Shown here piece after piece: positions 60,036 through 64,000 of a stretch of DNA of 64,000 bases. The translations under genes were made by a program, and so were the position numbers. Origin of the DNA: Polytrichum commune. Taxonomy: Eukaryota > Streptophyta > Polytrichopsida > Polytrichales > Polytrichaceae. How positions within the stretch are numbered: the stretch's first letter is position 1; each line of letters begins with the position of its first letter. The stretch spans positions 20,757,501-20,821,500 of the forward strand of contig OX485805.1 of NCBI GenBank assembly GCA_950295325.1. The letters are read 5' to 3'. A model generated the notes under the pieces. The model saw only the letters and a program-made list of their open reading frames with translations. It ran no database searches and was not told the origin of the DNA.

Positions 60036-60593
60036 GATGTCTTGATTCACATAGTTTGAATTCACAAATGCAATCTGAAATTCACATAGTCTGAATTGAC
60101 ATAGTTTGCCACAAGTTCAGTGCTTATGCAGTGTGAGTTGTATTGATGTCTTAATGTTTTGATGTCTTAATGTGTTGATGTGTTGATGTCTTCAATTTTT
60201 ATGTTAGAACTTAGTGTATCCTGGAGGTTTTCATCTACGACTAATGACAAATGCGGCAGAGAGCTGGACTGAGGGAAATTTAGTTTTTAGAAAAATTTAG
60301 TTCTTAGAAAAGCAACTTCGCCAATGTGCTACACTATTTTTTGAGATATAGCCAAAATTTACACTCTATTATTTCAATTATCGCCCAACTTTACTATATT
60401 TTGAATGTCATTTTTGCCACATATGGTGAAATAAAAAACTCAATTGTAGCCACTTCAAACTAAAATATTATTAGTTAAAATTGAAAATAACTCCTTTATG
60501 AATGTATTTGTAGCCAACTTCTCAACAAAAATACCCAACTTGTAGCCTTCCTCTCTACAAATGGAAAAAACCAAAAAAAAGGCTGATATACAC

Positions 60594-61960
60594 CCAATAC
60601 TATCCAACCTATGAAGATGGCCACATGTTCCGGCTATGCTTAGTAAGTGAACAATGACTTAGAGAGTCACTTATGGCCTTGTCAACCTACTACTGTACCT
60701 GCATGGCCAATTCGGCACTTAAGTGCCGAATAATTATTTTAATTACTGCAAGGTCATTCTGCATTTACAAAAATATTTTAATCATTTTCGACACCCATGA
60801 ACAATACCCATTAACAGTACCCAATAAGTATCCATGAACATTACCCATAAACAATACCCAATAAGTACCCATGAATAGTGTCCATGAACAATACCCAATA
60901 AGTATATTATCTTTGGGCAGTGAAGCCTTGTATTTATCACATATTTCGGCACCTCACAAAATTACTTATTTTCTGGTGAACTGGCCATGCAGGTACGGTA
61001 GTAAGTAAACGTCAAAGTCCCCCAATCGCCGCCTCCAATATTAGTGAGGCCACATGTGTTGGGTAGTACCATCGAGCCCAAAGTTGGGTTTGGCAAGCAA
61101 GTAAGGCATTGGCCGTTTGTAGCCAGTAAACTCGGCGGGGTCGCCCTCCTGTGCAACATGTACATAACTTCGCAAGCAAACGACATTATTAAACCCTATG
61201 CCAAATTTTATAACCAGTGACGGTTGACAAGCGGGCCTGCTACCAATCGATGAGCAATGGTTGATCTTATTCGTCTTGTGACATCAATGTTATCCAAGCT
61301 AAATTTAGAGGTTAAGTAACACGCAAGGTATGATTCAAGGACTTCAACTCAAGTATTCTTGGCCCTACCCAACGAAGATGTTTAACTAGATTGTATTATG
61401 AGGGAATCACTTTTCTCTTGAGCAACATTAATTTCTCGAGTCCTAGACAAGGTGCAAGGTAGACAACCCTTAACCCTTAAGGGCCAATGTTGATGTTTTT
61501 GTTTGGGCAATCGCCACTATCCAACGATACCACCATACACATTTACGCTATAAACTTTTGATGTTGGACACATGAACATGTGATTGTTTTTTGGAACATA
61601 CAAATTTTCCATCTGTATGATCATATTTCCCATAAGAGGTGCCGATTTTCTTTAGCAAGCATTTGAAGAGCATTGAATTGTTTTAGGCAATTTTGGGATG
61701 ATTTTGCTTTGGTAATAGAGGTTAAATGGTTGTTTTACATGACAAACCGGCTTTCTTTTAGGATATGAAATGCATGATTGGTACAAGTTGGTGAGAAAAA
61801 TCTAAATGAAGAGCATGTCCACTTTTCTAATTGATTCTTAGAGCTCATATGAGTATCTTATTTAGTATCAAAGTGAAGATTTTTATTCTCATTAAATGAT
61901 TATATAACCCTTTCCTCCCCCCCCCCCTTTTATGAGTGGTCTAGTTATGGTTGTTAAGAC

Positions 61961-62006
<46 letters not shown>

Positions 62007-62656
62007 TGAGCACCATATTTTGAGTAAATGGTAAAGATGCGTGGATATTGGTTGCTCAATAACAATCTTCAGTATCATACTAATATTCAATGAGCTTTTC
62101 GTAAAATGCCATAATAAAGGATTATGATATTGGGTGGTTGACACTTATTACAAAAGCCACGATTTACACACATGGTCCAAACTTATCTCACATCAAGAGG
62201 AAAACCCTAAGATGCCTTCTTTAGCTCACCCTCAAACAAGAGATGGAGAGTGGTACTTCTCCACCTACACTTGAGGATACTTGGCTTTACCTCGGTCCAT
62301 TATTATTGCCTAGTAGTTTTGAAATACAATCTTTTGAAGATGATTATATGACAACAACTTATGTTTGTTGGTGTGCTAAATTTTCTATGCATTCTCTTTT
62401 AGTGACATAGATAACAATTTTGTGGATTGGGTAATCATGTTGTACATAAAGTAACACTTTGGTGTTTAAGGTGTATGGACATTGGTGAGGTCTACCCTTC
62501 TCATAGGGTTTGCATTGGATGATGTATGCAACACTATAAAAGCAACAAATGTTCATGAAGCTACATGACTCTTCTTGTTTTCTTGCTTGTAACATTGATG
62601 TTTGCAAGCAGTTTGGCATTTTGCCATGATTTTGATGTAGCTTAGGATCCTAGTCA
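60594..62656. other. No recognisable gene; (CT)n and C11
   Basis: Short imperfect repeats of AACAATACCCAATAAGTA lie at 60795-60905. A C11 run lies at 61917-61927 and (CT)n at 61963-62003. No motif is found in the short frames. Confidence 0.45.
61963..62003. repeat. (CT)n microsatellite
   Basis: About 20 perfect CT units. Confidence 0.95.
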
Positions 62657-62661
62657 CCCCA

Positions 62662-63958
62662 TGTGAGGCCAAACCACCCACCCTTATGCGTCCTAGTCCG
62701 GGTGAGGGCATGGGGATCACATTCATGTTCACATAACTCCAATTCTTTTTACGTCATTAAACTCCCTTACATTCCACGATAAGATTACAAGCGTTGACAA
62801 ACGCTCTTCTCTATTATCACAATCCTAACAACCCCTATCGCGATCCACAATCACTCACATAATAGTTCACCCCCTAATCCCACTATCTAATGCCTCGTGG
62901 TCCCATAACTTGCTAATGAACCAATTGTCTAAGTTAATATCATGTAATAACCTAATTAACTAAACTATAACATAATCTAGTGTAACACTATTGGTTCCCC
63001 CCCTTATATCACCTCGGTCTCAACCCCTTAGGCATCTACTTAAATCCCTCGAGGCCCAGCCTTCTCAACTTCGGCAGTTGCCACCAAGGCCCAGCATTGA
63101 TCTCAACTTCGGGAGCTGCCTCCAGGTCCAGCACACACAATTTCGGCAAAGCCTCAAGGTCCAACACCTCAACTTCGGCAGCTGCCTCCAGGTCCAGCAC
63201 ACACAATTTCGGCAAAGCCTCAAGGTCCAACACCTCAACTTCGGCAGCTGCCTCCAGGTCCAGCACACACAATTTCGGCAAAGCCTCAAGGTCCAACACC
63301 TCAACTTCGGCAGCTGCCTCCAGGTCCAACACACACAATTTCGGCAGAGCCTCGAGGTCTAGCACCTCAACTTCGGCATCTGCCCCCATGTCCAGCACTC
63401 ACATTTTCGGCAGATGCTTCAAGGTCCAACACCTCAACTTCGGCAGCTAGCTGCCCCCAGGTCCAGCACTCACATTTTCGGCAGATGCTTCAAGGTCCAG
63501 CACCTCAACTTCGGCAGCTGCCCCCATGTCCAGCACTCACATTTTCGGCAGACGCCTCAAGGTCCAACACTCATCAGAGAGGGAGCAAGGGGGGGGAGAG
63601 AGAGAGAGAGACCCAAAGCCACACACCCCTTAAACCTTCCCCAACTAAAAATAGATCAAGCCTATCCACTAAACCCTCAACCCCTAAAGCAACACGGGAA
63701 GGCCTCAATTCAAACAATTAAACCCCAAGGCCCTTCCCCTGCTTTCTCAACACACACACTCTCAACTTAATTCAACCAACCCACTAATGCCACTCATCCT
63801 TTAATTAACCACACTAAATAAGCCTAAGGCCTAAAACATAAATCCACACCAAGCCTCACTATTTTTAATCCTTTTTGTTGTTTCAATAACGATGTCAAAT
63901 GCAACTTTGAGTAAATCCTAAGCATAAAACAAATACGAGCAACCATTTTGGGCTCATA
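62662..63958 (-). mobile_element. Solo LTR of the TGTGAG family with TA..CA termini
   Basis: On the plus strand it begins TGTGAGGCCAAACCACCC and ends CCATTTTGGGCTCATA, with the perfect 5-bp duplication CCCCA at 62657-62661 and 63959-63963. In family orientation it runs TATGAGCCC...GGCCTCACA, the same ends as the nested gypsy-like element. The length is 1297 bp. It contains a 66-bp tandem array and a (GA)n run (63592-63612). ORFs over the array, on both strands, are by-products of the 66-bp period. Confidence 0.95.
63100..63570. repeat. 66-bp tandem array within the LTR
   Basis: About seven units follow CCTCAACTTCGGCAGCTGCC and CAGGTCCAGCAC; the first four are nearly identical and the later ones degrade. 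The period is a multiple of three, so frames stay open on both strands. Confidence 0.9.
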
Positions 63959-64000
63959 CCCCACCCAAAGGTTTTGTTGAACAAGTACTAAATGCCTAAA

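Larger units (their letters stand above)
54916..60585 (+). mobile_element. Complete hAT transposon (5.67 kb)
   Basis: The ends are CAGCCTTTTTTGTGGT and, inverted, CAGCCTTTTTTTTGGT. The perfect 8-bp duplication ATATACAC lies at 54908-54915 and 60586-60593. TAGCCA/TGGCTA motifs recur near both ends (GTGGCTAAATATAGCCAC at the left; TTGTAGCC several times at the right), a typical hAT subterminal arrangement. The transposase gene (56129-59579, plus) has four exons. Tandem repeats lie upstream (55845-56080), in intron 2 (57430-58040) and downstream (59880-60035). The perfect duplication and nearly intact gene point to a fairly recent insertion. Confidence 0.95.

Noticed and set aside
54916..60585. 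The complete hAT as source of the MITEs at 2569, 9117, 48659 and 49987
   Set aside because: Terminal sequences differ (CAGCCTTTTTT versus CACGGGG or CAGGGTTGTC), so they belong to other hAT lineages.
63036..63770. ORFs up to 123 codons on both strands with repeated peptide units
   Set aside because: They follow from the 66-bp tandem array, whose period is a multiple of three. The region is inside a solo LTR with a perfect duplication.

Overview
The window looks like an intergenic, transposon-dominated stretch of a large plant (streptophyte) nuclear genome. The evidence is AT-rich non-coding DNA, CACTA-, hAT- and pogo-type DNA transposons, tRNA-derived SINEs, Ty3/gypsy-like LTR elements with many solo LTRs, long microsatellites and a spliced hAT transposase. 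The LINEs are unlike the usual angiosperm L1 type: they carry a 2A-like motif and a distinctive cysteine-rich C-terminal region. A non-angiosperm plant is therefore possible, but the species cannot be named from the sequence. I found no host gene, rRNA, tRNA gene or CRISPR array that I can support.

Layout. 1-4.9 kb: decayed LINE-like sequence on the minus strand, a hAT-type MITE (2569-3353, 8-bp target-site duplication) and a CACTA-like element (3828-4863) holding a SINE. 4.9-12.9 kb: LINE-A on the plus strand, with ORF1, a 2A-like motif, an APE-type endonuclease, a broken reverse transcriptase (RT), an internal deletion and an intact C-terminal region; a 707-bp hAT-type MITE sits inside it. 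13-24.4 kb: mostly anonymous AT-rich DNA with microsatellites and one diverged repeat pair. 24.4-25.9 kb: an old LTR. 27.8-30.6 kb: LINE-B remnant.

32.0-42.6 kb is a three-level nest that target-site duplications (TSDs) resolve. A solo LTR (TSD TACTA) was split by a gypsy-like element (TSD CTACT), whose 5' LTR region was in turn split by a pogo/Tigger element (TA duplication, 33783-35817). 43.5 kb: a 189-bp CACTA MITE. 44.3-49.4 kb: LINE-D on the minus strand, split by a solo LTR (45117-46536, TSD ACGGG), a palindromic element and a hAT MITE (48659-49068). A second copy of that MITE lies at 49987-50394. 54916-60585: a complete hAT transposon with terminal inverted repeats, the 8-bp TSD ATATACAC and a four-exon transposase broken by one stop codon. 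62662-63958: a solo LTR (TSD CCCCA) with a 66-bp tandem array.

The parts do not form a cellular pathway. They record successive insertions, deletions and point decay. Most in-frame stops in the dead ORFs can be explained by single C-to-T or G-to-A changes. The most interesting points are the 2A-like motif, a methyltransferase-like domain and a conserved cysteine-rich C-terminal domain in the LINEs, and an array of juxtaposed acceptor/donor splice motifs in a hAT intron.
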